A DNA stretch of 64,000 bases, taken from contig KV424021.1 in assembly GCA_001632435.1 (NCBI GenBank), positions 1 to 64,000 of the forward strand. Reading direction: 5' to 3'. Under the pieces are notes generated by a model. The model was not told the DNA's origin. It was given only the letters and a program-made list of their open reading frames with translations, and did no database searches. The position numbers and the translations under genes are program-made. Positions 21,789 through 33,700 of the stretch are shown in pieces. The DNA comes from Calocera cornea HHB12733. Lineage: Eukaryota; Basidiomycota; Dacrymycetes; Dacrymycetales; Dacrymycetaceae. Every line of letters starts with the position of its first letter. Within the stretch, counting starts at the first letter, position 1.

Positions 21789-23317
21789 ATGTCCCACCAA
21801 GCCCACTCGACCGCGGCCGACCCGTTCGTGACCTCCCTCGGCACCTACTTCGCCGGCACGGACACGCACACCGCCTTTGCGCTCTTCGTGCACACGCGCG
21901 CCCTCTACCCGGACAAGCAGCACGTCTTCGTTGAGGACGGCGGGTTCCAGCTCTCCGCCTTTCTGCTCGCGCAGGGCTACCCGGAGAGTGTGTGCGAGGG
22001 CGAGCCGGGCGCGTTCAGGCGGTTGGAGCACGTCGACGGCGGGTATGAGAGGGAGAGCTCGACCCGCTCCACCCTGCGGGACGGGACGCTCGTCTTCGAC
22101 CACAAGGGCACGCACTTCCGCGTGCTGAGCGCGAGCTGGATGCACCCCAATGGCATCCGCGCGCGGAGCTTCCATTTCGTGTTTGACGGCGTGGACGATG
22201 CGCCCGGCAGGGAGCTGGTCAAGGAGGTGTATGATTGGGCCGCGGCGCTCAAGGACGAGATTTGGGTGTTTACGCAGGGGTGTTGGCAGAAGGATGCGGC
22301 GCTGTACAAGGCGATCGAGAAGGCGGAGTGGGGTACGTCGTCTAAGTCTCTGAAATGATTATATATGCTAACGACGAGGTGCAGACGACATCGTGCTCGA
22401 TGAACACCTCGTCCGCCGCCTGAAAGCGAACACTGACACGTTCTTCGCCTCCAAGCAGATCTACCAGAGCCTCAACGTCGCCTGGAAGCGCGGTATTCTT
22501 CTGCTAGGGCCACCGGGAAACGGCAAGACCCAGACAATCCAAGTGCTGCTCAAGGACGCAATCGCTAAGAACATTCGCTGCCTCTACGTCAAGAGCTTCG
22601 ATGCGCAGCGCGGGGCCGAGCATGGGATACGCATGATCTTCCAGTTTGCGCGCATGCAGGCGCCCTGCATAATCGTGCTGGAGGATCTGGACGCTATGGT
22701 GCAGGACGACATCCGTTCCTTCTTCTTGAACGAGCTGGACGGCTTGGTACGTACTTAACAACAGCCCTCAACGAGCTCGTCCTTACCCTTTATAGGAACG
22801 AAATGAAGGCATCCTTACGATTGCCACCACTAACCACCCCGAAAGGATAGACGATGCTATCCTCCGCCGCCCCTCTCGCTTCGACCAGAAGTACAATTTC
22901 AACCTCCCTACGCTGGAGCTGCGGCAGCGCTACATCCTCAAGTGGCTCGGCAAGATCCAGGCGGCAAGCAACGTCAGCTTCGGTGACAAAGCCCTCGAAG
23001 ACCTTGCCAACGACGTTGCGGAGAAGACAGAGGAATGGAGCTTCGCCTTCTTGAAGGAACTGTTCCTTTCCTTCCTCCTTCGGTCGGCCAGTGATCTGTC
23101 ACTCGCTGACTATGAAGCCGAGGAAGACAGCAAGAAGACCTCAGCGGAGATATTGCTGGAGCAGGTCGGCATCCTCGGCGAGCAGGTGTCGAGAGGTGGG
23201 CTGCCTATCGGGTCCGACCCACCTGCACCCTCGGGCAGAGGCGGCATGGTTAGGAGGATGATGCGGGGAGGAATGGCAATGTCAGCCCTGGGGCATATGG
23301 TACCCGTGCCGATGTAA
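21789..23317 (+). CDS. AAA-family ATPase (fungal, single AAA domain)
   Basis: Three exons (21789-22332, 22385-22746, 22796-23317) give 475 aa. The N-terminal ~210 residues form a fungal-type domain with no assigned function (LYPDKQHVFVEDGGFQ, WMHPNGIRARSFHFVF). The AAA module follows: Walker A GPPGNGKT in KRGILLLGPPGNGKTQT, Walker B IIVLEDLDAM, sensor 1 ATTNHPERID and an arginine-rich ILRRPSRFDQ. The C-terminal tail is Gly/Met-rich (GRGGMVRRMMRGGM). The protein probably remodels or unfolds a substrate; no targeting signal is clear, and the absence of a BCS1-type N-terminal membrane helix argues against Bcs1 itself. Intron 1 carries ATATATGCTAAC. Confidence 0.85.
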
Positions 23318-23794
23318 AGCCCTGAAGTATCATCGTTGTGTACGTAAATACCGCGTGAGTTGTGACCAATAAGATATAATCCATGATATATGGATAGCGG
23401 TTAAGTAGAACACACCTGCAAACCGGCATTGTAAATAGACTGGCAGCTCGGTTGAGAGGAACACTGGTCCAATCACGTTGACTGCCCAAGGACCCAATTA
23501 GCTTTTCCATCAAGACACTTGAACTCTCGGCAATGATATCTACTGCCGACTTGGCGCAGCTGGGAGCGCGGTACACTGAAGCAAACGCTGAGATGTAATG
23601 GTCACCTGTTCGATCCAGGTAGTTGGCAGACATGGATGTCATTTTTGATCCCGTTCACCACGCCACCGACTACGCCCTTATTATTCATGGAGGCTTGAAC
23701 TGGAAAATGGTGTCAATGCTAATTCATTATGGGTCTCCAAACGACTATGGTAGACAGTGGAGTGGTGCCTTAGTTGTGCTGCAGGGTATGACGG
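23318..23794. other. intergenic between convergent genes
   Basis: This 477-bp, relatively AT-rich stretch between two gene ends contains the terminators of both genes. A GTTCGATCC motif near 23608 resembles a tRNA B box, but no A box or foldable tRNA accompanies it. Confidence 0.4.
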
Positions 23795-24982
23795 CTACAA
23801 AGCGTACTTATTCGCCATTTTTTTAACCTCCCCTGCGAAGTCTTGCTCCTCTTTCTCGATGCCCTCACCCACCGTCCACGTCACGAAGTCCAGTATGCTC
23901 AGGCCATCATCAGAATCTCCCTCGATCGCGCCGATCCCCCTTTCCTCCGCCCAGTTGATCAGCACCCTGTTCACTGAATCCTTCGTCGGCTCGGGGGTCA
24001 GCATCGCGAATGGCTGGTCGTACAGCTTTGCGCTGTCTGGCACGCCCTTGACGAGGTCAGAACGGTCGCCGACGTCGGTCGTTTGGTACCCAACCACCTG
24101 CCGGGCCAGGGAGGTGCAGAGCTGGTTCAAGTCCCCTATGAACTTCTCGTCGTTCGCCTTTGACGGGAGAGCCTTCGACCGCATCTGCACCACCACCAGG
24201 GAGACGACTTGGCCAGTCTCGCCGAGTTCGAATTGCTTCCCGCCGTGCGCGTAGGAGCCCACCCGCAAACCTCGGTCCGAAGATCTAGGCGGGGGATGCA
24301 ACAGAGTGGCGGCGCGCCGGAGGTGAATCTTTTCTCCGAACTTGGCGGTGGCTTCCCATATTGCGCTCTGGACCCGCGTAGCACCTGGGGCATCTAAGAT
24401 GTTGACGAGGGGGGCCTTCAGCAGCTCATCCGTGGGGAAGGTAGAAATGAATTGTTTGGTCGAATCGAACACACGGTTGCGGTGCCAATGGGAGGCTTCG
24501 GTCGATTCGAGTCCATGTCGGGAACGCTGGTCCCGTGGTGTGTGGTCCCAGTAGAATCCAGCCGATTCTGCGATTTTGCGTGCAAGGTCGTGGAAATCTG
24601 CGTTCCGCGCTACGAAGTCCGTCTCGCAGTTGAGTTCGACGATACCGGCTCGAACACCCCAATCAATGCCCCCTGCCCATCCTCCGCTCAGCATGCATAA
24701 CCCGATCACTCCCTCTGCCGCTGTCCGGTCTTTAAGCATCTCCGCCTTCTTCTTCCCGACCTTGATGGCATTGTGGCGTACATAGTTGAGAGCTAACCGC
24801 ACGTCGTAGCGGCTCTGCAGGAGGGCTTCACGGGCGTCTTTAAGCGAGACATTGGTCATGGAGCGGAGCTCTTTGATGAGCGCGAGCGGCACCTTCTCCG
24901 GTGTCTCCGTTGCAGCATAGTACCGAGATCTCGTTGCTGCGCGAATCAACGCCGTTGGACGAGTTGTCAGATGCATGGTCAT
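23795..24982 (-). CDS. TSF1: elongation factor Ts, mitochondrial
   Basis: A single intronless frame of 395 aa. EF-Ts exchanges GDP for GTP on mitochondrial EF-Tu. The N-terminus MTMHLTTRPTALIRAATRSR is Arg-rich without acidic residues, as expected for a mitochondrial presequence. The UBA-like start of the EF-Ts domain follows (VPLALIKELRSMTNVSLKDA, REALLQSRYDVRLALNYV). The signature region is GIVELNCETDFVARN, and the C-terminal dimerisation-type region has LCTSLARQVVGYQ. I chose the ATG at 24982 because upstream in-frame codons are non-ATG; a start two codons further in (24976) is also possible. It lies back to back with NAF1, 158 bp apart. Confidence 0.92.
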   Translation of the reverse strand: MTMHLTTRPTALIRAATRSRYYAATETPEKVPLALIKELRSMTNVSLKDAREALLQSRYDVRLALNYVRHNAIKVGKKKAEMLKDRTAAEGVIGLCMLSGGWAGGIDWGVRAGIVELNCETDFVARNADFHDLARKIAESAGFYWDHTPRDQRSRHGLESTEASHWHRNRVFDSTKQFISTFPTDELLKAPLVNILDAPGATRVQSAIWEATAKFGEKIHLRRAATLLHPPPRSSDRGLRVGSYAHGGKQFELGETGQVVSLVVVQMRSKALPSKANDEKFIGDLNQLCTSLARQVVGYQTTDVGDRSDLVKGVPDSAKLYDQPFAMLTPEPTKDSVNRVLINWAEERGIGAIEGDSDDGLSILDFVTWTVGEGIEKEEQDFAGEVKKMANKYAL

Positions 24983-25140
24983 GGGGTAGGTGCCTCTGAC
25001 CGCGATCAAGGAAAACACCTACGCGGTCCACGCGAGCCCTGATGGTGGCGGTGTTTCCTCCGGCGATCATCCTCGATCACTTTTTGGCAGCTGTTTGGGC
25101 GAGTCCGTGTCGGTGCTCTGCAACTCTGCAGGCCACAACG

Positions 25141-27247
25141 ATGGGCACTACCGCTCCACCCGCACCGCTGGACGTACCCCAGGACCTCGCCATGCTCATG
25201 GAGATGGTGCAAGCGGACGTACCCGTAGCTCCACCCGTCCCGATTGTTTTACCAATTAGGCTACCGATCAAAGTCCTCGGAACACCAGAGCCGGTCTCCG
25301 TGCAGGTTGAGCCGGAGCCGGTCACAATCAAGTCTGAGCCGGTCACGGAGAAGCTTGAACCGGCGGAGGAAGGGGAAGTCAGTGATCACGAGGTGGTGAA
25401 TACTTGGGGAGCTCCGGCGGAGGTGCACGTAGTCGAGGCTGCTGCTGAAGTGGTGGAACCCTCACCACCGGAGGTGAAATCGGATGCAGCTTCAGAGTGA
25501 GTCTCAGATCGTCGTTTCGTGAAGCCGTTTACTTATTTTAGCTCCAGAGAAGTCTCCGCAGAAGACGGTGAAGACTCGAACGAGGATTCAGAGTCAGAAG
25601 ACGACGATGACGAGGAGGAGAGTGATGAATCTTCAGACTCAGAAGAAGAGGTGATTCAACCAGCCCGCGGTAAGGCGCCACCAACCGCCGAAGCCGACGA
25701 AGTCGACGACGAAGGTGGCGGCCCCACAGGCCTCGCCGCGTTCGCTTCCAAAAATGAGATCGTCACCCCGGATGTCAACGTGCCCGATTTTGACGAGATC
25801 AGCCCGGATGACAAGATCGAGAACATCGGAGAGATCATGAACATTGTCGACTCGGTAGTTGTAGTGAAGGGGAGAACGAATGCGCAGTATCAAGTGATTG
25901 ATACGGGAAGCTTGCTAGTGTTCGAAGACCGGAAAGTACTTGGATACGTGCGCATATATTCATCTACTTGCGCGCTCCGCCATGGCTGAATGATTGTAAC
26001 AGGTGTTTGAGACCTTCGGTGCCGTTACCCAACCTCTCTACTCCGTGCGCTTCCCCTCCGCCTCCTCCATTGATAAAGAGCGTGTCGCCATTGCCCGCGC
26101 AGTATTCCACGTTCCCGATCGTAGCAACTACGTCTTTACGCGTCACCTGCTTCTGCTCAAAGGTAGCGATGCCAGTAACATACACGACGAAGAGGTATCG
26201 GATGGTGATATCGAGTTTTCGGACGATGAGAAGGAGATGGAGTATAAGCGGCAGAAGAAGCTCAAGAGGTCTGTCCTGCTACTTCTCTTTGGAGCGCACC
26301 TCTCATGCTGCAGCAGACGTCGAGGCGACAACTTCCCACCCGACCGGAATCAGCCTCCGGAAGACCAAGTGCCCGACATTGGGCTGGACTACGGCGACTC
26401 TACTTCGATGGATGTCGACCCACGGGCTGCACGAGGCCCGCCAGTGCGATACGACGACGACGACTTCGGAATGGGCGACGGTGAGTCCGTGCAGTCGGGT
26501 CCTTCCTCCGCGGGTACACGGCGATCTCCCGGGGCAGGGCGCGATCGGGAATTCACTCCGCGCCGAGGGAGGGGCGACTACAGAGGTGGCCGGGGTGGGA
26601 GCTGGAGGCCACCCGCTGGGGACAGAGGGCATTCCGGACGGGGACGAGGGCGAGGAAGAGGGCGTGGTGGGTCGTACAACTACGACCGGCCACCACAGCA
26701 CCGACTAGTGCCGGAACGGGCGTCCTACCCTCCTCGAGATGAGTACACGCCTGCTCCTTCCGGTCGCGCTCTATCGCCAACCTCAGAGGCTATCGCGCGT
26801 GTTACCGGGCAGTACGACGATCGGCCTGGGCCGTCTCAGCCACGGTATCAAGAGAGTTACACGCAGTCGGCACCGCAGCAGGATACCTACGACCCCCGAG
26901 CGCCAAGCATGGCTCCGCCTATCTCACCGAACCAGCCATACCCAGGTCCTGCTCAGCCATACCAAGCTCCCAGCCAGCCATACCAAGCCACCGCTCAGCC
27001 ATACCCTGCTATGCAGTTCCCCATGGGTGGCTACATCAACCCACGATTCGCCTTTGCCCCCGGCGTCTTCCCTGCGATGAATCCTGCGTACATGTATGCC
27101 ATGCAGCAACACGCGGCGATGGGACAGCAGAGAGTGTATACGTGGTCGGGGCAGCAGCAGCAACAGCCGCCACCTCAACAGCAGGCTGGATACCCACCGC
27201 AGGATGGGAGGGGGTATGAGGATGGTGGTGGCGAAAATCATTACTAG
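25141..27247 (+). CDS. NAF1: H/ACA snoRNP assembly factor NAF1
   Basis: Four predicted exons (25141-25496, 25542-25947, 26003-26268, 26314-27247) give 653 aa. Naf1 binds Cbf5/dyskerin during nuclear assembly of H/ACA RNPs and is later replaced by Gar1. An acidic Ser/Glu/Asp-rich stretch precedes the Gar1/Naf1 domain at about residues 205-310 (DEISPDDKIENIGEIMNIVD, VFEDRKVLGYVFETFGAV, PLYSVRFPSA). The C-terminus has an RGG-type region (RGGRGGSWRPP, GRGRGRGRGRGGSYN) and Pro/Gln-rich PYQ repeats. Intron 3 (26269-26313, 45 nt) has no in-frame stop; I call it an intron because its translation is a hydrophobic run foreign to the protein. Intron 2 begins GTGCGCATATATTC. Confidence 0.88.
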
Positions 27248-28449
27248 CCGATCGCTCTGCGGGTGTGCGCTTCCCCTCTGTTGATTTCGCGTGCGTTATG
27301 TTGGATTAATGCACTCGTCGATGAAAGCTGCAGCTTTGCGATTCGTGCTGCTGAAGTGTGACTACTCCGGTATCCGATGAGCAGGCTGTCTTGACGACAT
27401 CGGGGGCATGTTCAACGCAACCACTTTCACTCGCGCCTCAACCTGCGGAGACCCCCAGCGCGAGGGAAGGGAAGACAGAGCGAGAGAGGCAGCAGTTGAG
27501 TCATGTGGATGACAAACTGGACTGCGTGCGGTGGTGCAACTCGCAGCGCCTTCCAGCATTCCAGGGGTTATGCATTCGGACCATGACCAATCTTTGATGG
27601 GAGCTCTCTATCAGGACAACCGGACCGGCACGATGCGACAGATATAGGAAGCAGAGCGAAAGCCGTCGGCAGATTTCTGCGTAGAAATTGCCAAAAGCAA
27701 TGTGCATACCTGATTCAGCTGGCCATTGGAACACGTTTGCCGGTAAGCGCCTTATCAGTGGAGGTTGTAGGGAGGTCAGCGCATATCGTTTCGCCTCGGA
27801 ATAGAAGATCGCCCCTATTTCGAGAAGAGAAGTGAGCAATTTAAACTCCGCGATGGTTCGGGAGGCGACGCATGATATAGCCAAAACCGTCGCTCGACAT
27901 CGCCCGCAATCACATCTGTTATTAGCGTGCCACATCCTGCAAGTTCCAGGGCACACAAGTCAACAATTTAATCATGGCGCGATTGTAAGGGTTCACTTAC
28001 GACGGTGAGGGCTGGGAAAAGTCCTTTCACGGCTAGATTTAAGGAGGTACCCTTTGTTCAAAATGACGAAGAAACGATTAGACTACAGGTTGCACCATTC
28101 AGCCAGTCGGTAGTTACCATTTTGGGCGAAAGGCCGAGACACGTGAATAAGTCGCAAGTCGCTTCTCAGGGGGTGCCGAGATTAAAGGAAGCACGAAAAC
28201 AGCAGAACAGGAGAGCTGCGCCGGAACTAGATTAGGCGGTCGGTATCTTAGGAGCTTGATCCGTCTGCAGGTCGACCGCCCAACGCAACGGGAGAGTAAC
28301 CACTCTGACCCATTTGTTCCGACCTGTCCACTGTTAAGATCCGACCTCGGAAAAGCCAACTTGCCACACAGAGCGTTCTTTCGTCTATCGCCGACTGGAC
28401 GCTCAAGAAGCAAAGGATGAATTTGTTTGATGAGAAGATCAACAGGGGC

Positions 28450-28780
28450 TCAGTCGTGGCGCAAGGCATAACGGCGGAAATCGGAGACTGCATGCCATGG
28501 CGCATACACTGCCTCGGCAGAATTCGTGAGCTTGAGCTCCATTGCTGCATTTGTGGCAATAACCACTATAGGCCGCTGGATACCAAAGCCATTATCCATT
28601 GTCGACAGCTCGCCATGGTGAAGAGATGGGTGGTGGGCGAAGAAGACAAGCAGCTCGCATGGTCCATTAGAATGTTGGAGAGCTTCCTGCTTCGTTTCCA
28701 CTTGGGGCCGAATCGTCGAAATTGCATTCGACTGTAAGGTGGCGATAACCGTTTGTAGCTCATCTTGGTTGTAACCGTGC
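28450..28780 (-). CDS. possible terminal exon of an unknown gene
   Basis: On the minus strand an acceptor ATTTTATTAG (intron 28781-28848, donor GTGAGC, 68 nt) would lead into a 331-nt exon ending at a stop at 28450. Its translation includes GYNQDELQTVIATLQSNAIS and GIQRPIVVIATNAAMELKLT, a balanced protein-like composition. Upstream sequence in the matching frame is open for at least ~80 nt, but I could not build a full gene or recognise a family. It could be a real orphan gene, a pseudogene remnant or chance. Confidence 0.25.
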
Positions 28781-30685
28781 CTAATAAAATAGAATGCTGG
28801 GTTTGGTCGATACTCTTGATGAGCTTGAGAATCGAAAACGCTGCTCACCTTTGACTAATGGGAAGGGTGGCAAGACTGGCTATGAGCGAGGCCCAACACG
28901 GGAATGGGATCGCGGAGATGCACCGTACAATAATCAAGGGGGACAAACGCCTCCCGAATTTGCACAGTGCAAACCTGACTAGCCTCACTCGGTCTACATT
29001 TGTCAAAATGCCGAATTTCGTGGTGGCCGGGGTACTCTACTCACTAAGAGAACGATGGACAGGCCACTCGGTACCTCCCTTCCTGAAGGGTCGAAATGCC
29101 GAAGTATTGATCTCGATCCTGGGAGAGGGGCGCGGTACCTCTTGTTTGGGCGGGTGCTGCCGCATCCGCGACAATCGGAACATGCCACGCGCGGACAAAA
29201 GGAGGCGGCCCCGCTTCGCCGAGTCGCGTGACGAGCGCAGCGGCATCCCGTGCTTCGATCATCTCATCTGGCCTGCGCATTCGGTGCTGCTGATCGCTCG
29301 GCTGCCGCCCTCGGACGTAGCACGATGGCGGGGGGCGCCAGCGCAAGTGACCAAGGCTGGCGTGGGCGGCAGAATGAAAGGGGAGTGTTTACGTAGAGAG
29401 GGTGTGACCGTGACAGTTGGAATGCGATGTGGCAGGGGTTCGTCGGAGCTGACGTACCATCCGAGACAGTACAGCACGGATACCGAGAGATCCGAGAGCG
29501 TTGGTGATCACCGCTGCTTCAACGATCGTGTTCGAGCAACCCCACGTCGCAGACACCAATGCTCAGAGGGAATTGTTTTTTTGACGGGATACGACAATTG
29601 GGCCCGCCGAAATGTGGTTGACAGGGCCTCTGACGCCCCAGAAAAGCTAGGGCAAGCGGCTGTTCGGCAAACCCCTATGTTCGAAATAGAGGATGTCAGC
29701 ACAGTCAGCCTTCGTTCCGGCCTTTCTCGTACCACAATCCCCCCCCAGAATTCCACTTCCAACCCTCGTGCGTGGGCAGCCACAATTCCCAATCTCTCCG
29801 TGTTCCACGGTCGCGGTATAGCGGCCGAGCGCAGATCCACGAACGCACGCGACTGGAATTTCTAGCAGAGGGCTGCGCGCTCGGTCACTCCGCGGACCGG
29901 CGAGCCAGGGCGGTGCAATTCTGGTATGTATTGGGGCGTCGGGTGACTGGTGCCGGAGCGGAAACCGATGAACGGCGCGAGAAAGCGAGATCAGCAGCGG
30001 GCTCCCGGGGCACTGCGCATCGGTCTCGGTCTGAAACGTGACACCGACACGGCACGGCGGGATCGCCATCATGCATGTTTCATGATGGCGTATCATGATC
30101 GTTCTGTTGAGCTGAGAGAGGAGCTGCGTGCCAGTGAGCCGAGAGCGATGACCGCATCGGCGAGGAGCTGCGTCAGCTATTGCGTACTTGTGCTCCTTTC
30201 CCTGCTTTTCCGGTACTCCTAGAGGGGTCGCGGTCGCTTCTCCTCGGTCTCGAAGGAGGAGGGTGGTGGGTGTGGCTGCTTCTGGCCTGTAACGCGCTCC
30301 TCAGCAGAATCGCAATATCGAATTTCGAGAGGATGATTGTGGAGACGGACAGCTCGACGCCGTCCGGGCTGGTCGGTCGCGCCAACCCGCGCCCATTTCG
30401 AAGCCGACGGCGGCCGCACTGGCCCGCGGTGCAGCGCAGCCCCTATTGCGCGAAGAGGGGCCACTTTGGACTCGCCCAGCAGGAGGAGGAGCGCTTCCCG
30501 GCTTCTTCGCGCATCTGGCTCCGCGGGCGTGGTTCGCGAATCACCCGGCGGGAGCCACGCGAGCGAGCGGGTGAATCGGCACGCCGCGTAGCTGCAGCGA
30601 ATCGAATCGCCCGGAACGCGTGTCATATCGAATCGGAATCGGAAGCGGGCGCGTGAGCTGGACATAGATAGGGTTGGTGTGCCAC

Positions 30686-30720
30686 GCCATGCTGCCATGC
30701 TGCCATGCTGCCATGCTGCC
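30686..30720. repeat. 8-bp tandem repeat (GCCATGCT)n
   Basis: Four perfect GCCATGCT units plus GCC lie within the gene-poor region. This is a small minisatellite with no visible coding role. Confidence 0.9.
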
Positions 30721-33700
30721 GCCCCTCCCCCCGCCGGAGTGCATGGGGGCTGAGGAACGCGAGAGGCACCTTTATGCTTCAATGGTGCCGCCGGCTGCCA
30801 TGTGCGCCCCATGTGTGCTGTCCGATGGGCGAGATCGTGCGGGGCTCCGGGCTTGGCTGTCGGATGCTCGCCGCGGCCTCTCCATGCTGGAACACGCGAT
30901 ACGCTGGGCACGGTGCGAACGCGTTCGATGGCCAGAGCGGCAACCGGCACTTCCCCCCGGAGCAGGGAGCGCACATTCCGCCGAACGCTGCGCGCGCGAT
31001 CGATGGGCGCGCAGCGAACGTGCCACGCTCTTATCGGCCGCCAGTGCGCCATTCGCGCTTGCGGCCATGACACGTGAAACGACGAGGACGCACTGGGCCC
31101 GCACTGGGCTGGGCTGTACGTAATCGCGCGTCATCGGGCGGACATGCAATCTCGTCACACCCACCCAGCGATGTATATTGCCCTGCTTCGTGTGCCGTCA
31201 CGAGAACGCAGAGGACGTGGGCGAGAGGGGCATTAGGCTGGCGCGTAACTGCCGAGGTCAGAGGCAAGAGCGGGCACCTCCTGCGCCCCCTGTAGGTGCC
31301 CAGGCCGGATTCCATTCTGGGTGAAATGCCGAGATGCGCCGAGGCCGCGTGAGCGTGGAGATGGGTGGTGCTGCGTGATTACATTGTCTAATTGCGCTGA
31401 TGCATGGACAATGATCACATCATTCATGGCAGGGGCTATGAGGCACATTCCAACGCGGTGTGTACGAGTGGGGGCAAGCTAACGCGGCCGGTCTCGCGTC
31501 TTCGCGGCAGCCGGCGGGGGCCCTCATCCCCCGTTCGTTTCACACACCGCTGCCTGCCTCCGTCCACCGCAGTGTCACCCGTCACAGCGCTCGTTTTGCA
31601 GGTCTCGGGGTCCAAGGGATGGGCAGTCGTCCAGAACGACGGAAGCAGATGCAGGGATGCATGTGAAGATCGGCGGAGATGTCCGCCTGCCGCGGCCCGC
31701 GTGCGCGTCCCGCATTTGGATATCGACTGAGCTCGCTGGCCCTCGTGTTCCGGCGACCGCAACCCGTTCACGCCTCGATAGCGTTCCGGCGCGCCGATTG
31801 CCTCCCCCGATATCGCCGCCCATCTCTCATTGTCATTTGTCAAGAGGCGCAACAGATTGTTCACCTCGCCGCCAATGGGGCCATTGAATCTTGCTTAGCA
31901 CTCCACCGGATCTTGCGCTAGCCTGCGCGGGGGACGGCACATGTGTCGTGACACGGTCACGCACGGGGAGCACGGTGCACGCCGATGAATATTATTCTCT
32001 TGCCCCCTGCGAGAACCGCTGATTCCAAACTCGACCGCTTCTGTCTCGCCCTCCTGCGCTTCCTGTCCTGCTCCGCGCATCCCCAGGCCTCGCGCTCCGA
32101 GCTCCCTGCACGCTCCTCCCCCCGGCCTGATTCTCCTATTCCCAAACACATCCTCTCGCCGAGGGCTTCGCGAACCGACCAGAGCGTGGTGCGCACCTTC
32201 CAACAGGGTGAAACACCCGCTGCTGGCGGGTTATCTCCATTATCGACCGCGGTATCGTCGATGCGCTTTCTGCACGCGTCCAATTACGTCCAGCAGAATA
32301 CAGCCCATTCTAGCCTGCTTGCCGTTCCGGGCCAAACGCCGAGCACTTCCGCGGCTTCTATTTCGTTCCACCGCCGCGGGTCAGCCCGTGTCTTTTGTCC
32401 AACACACTTCCAAGAACTGCACTGGCCCCCAGAATCTGACCGTGGAACATTAACCTCACTTGTCAGCGCAGAGCGCACCACCACCGCGCTTCCTCGACGC
32501 ATTCGTGCGCCCTCCGCGCTGCTCGCAGCACCCATTGCCGTTTCTTAGAAATTGCCTGGAGAGGCGCAGAAGCACCTGGGGACCGTTTACGCGCGCGCCA
32601 GCCGCCAGGAAAGGGTTCCGCCCAGCGTTCCGACCCCGACGTTGCCTTACGTGGGCAGGGCGACCGGGCATGGCCGCGCAGACGCCCGGGTCAGGTCCCG
32701 CACACGGCCACAAAGCGGGCCCGACCCGTTTGTGCCCACGCCTGCTGAATGAAGGCGCGGGCCTGACGGACGTGCACTTGGCCCCCGGCGATCCTCAGCC
32801 GTCGGCCCGTCCCTGCTTGCTGCATCGCACAGCCTGGATAATCACCTGATGCGCATTCATTACTGGATCTGATGGGCGGTCCGACCGCCGCAGCCGCGAC
32901 TCGAATGTCGTCTTTATCTGTAACTACTGTAGCTGCGAGTCATGCCTGAACAGTTCCTGCGCAGCTCTCATCAGGCTACTCGGGGCGCGTGAATATGCGA
33001 AGCCGGTCGTACGACGCAAACTGCTCCACGACGCGACACGTTTCTCGCACCGAGGACTACGCGGGCACGCATACAGCAGGAGCAGGGGCTAGGCCAGAGT
33101 GAGCGAGTTGTATGCACGTTTGCGCAGCTTGACGCGGCGCGTCGCAGCGCGTGCAATTGCGTCGGCGAGAGCAGATAGAATGGACGGCCGCGGCATTCCC
33201 CGTGGCCGCCGGGGAAGCTATGCTTCGCACTACGATCTGACAAAACGTGAGTTGTGCGCCTGCAATTACCTAAATAGATGAAACCCACGCGTGTTGGTGC
33301 TATTGTCCTCCCGCTCGCGCCTACAATTCCTGGGACGGTCATGGGTCGGCCTCGCGTGCTCGGCCCATTCGTGCCGGGAACGGCAACCGAGGCGGGCAGG
33401 GATGACGGGCGCCTGTTCGCTCCTGATCCGTCTCGGAGTCGGTGCTATTTTTGCCCGATCGAACTCCGCATAGCATGCCAATACCGACTAGATGCCCGAA
33501 GCTGATCGCGGGTCGTTGTATGCACATGCAGTCGTGGAACAATGTAAGTCGCGTCTTTGACGCGTCGTCGGACGTAAGCCAGCGAGAACGAAGGACGTGG
33601 TATTGTTCGGAAATCGTGCAGCGCCTGGGGATCATATGAAAGAGCCTGCTCCAATCCCGGGTGACTGCGATCATTACAAGGGATGACTAGGACCGAGGGG

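Noticed and set aside
23600..23620. GTTCGATCC as part of a tRNA gene
   Set aside because: No matching A box, acceptor stem or anticodon arm could be folded around it.
28858..29865. A 335-codon open frame on the plus strand
   Set aside because: Arg- and Cys-rich composition with no motif, and overlapping antisense frames of similar quality; not supported as a gene.
30219..31073. A 284-codon open frame on the minus strand
   Set aside because: It crosses the GCCATGCT tandem repeat and is Arg/Ala/Pro-rich throughout; likely chance in GC-rich DNA.
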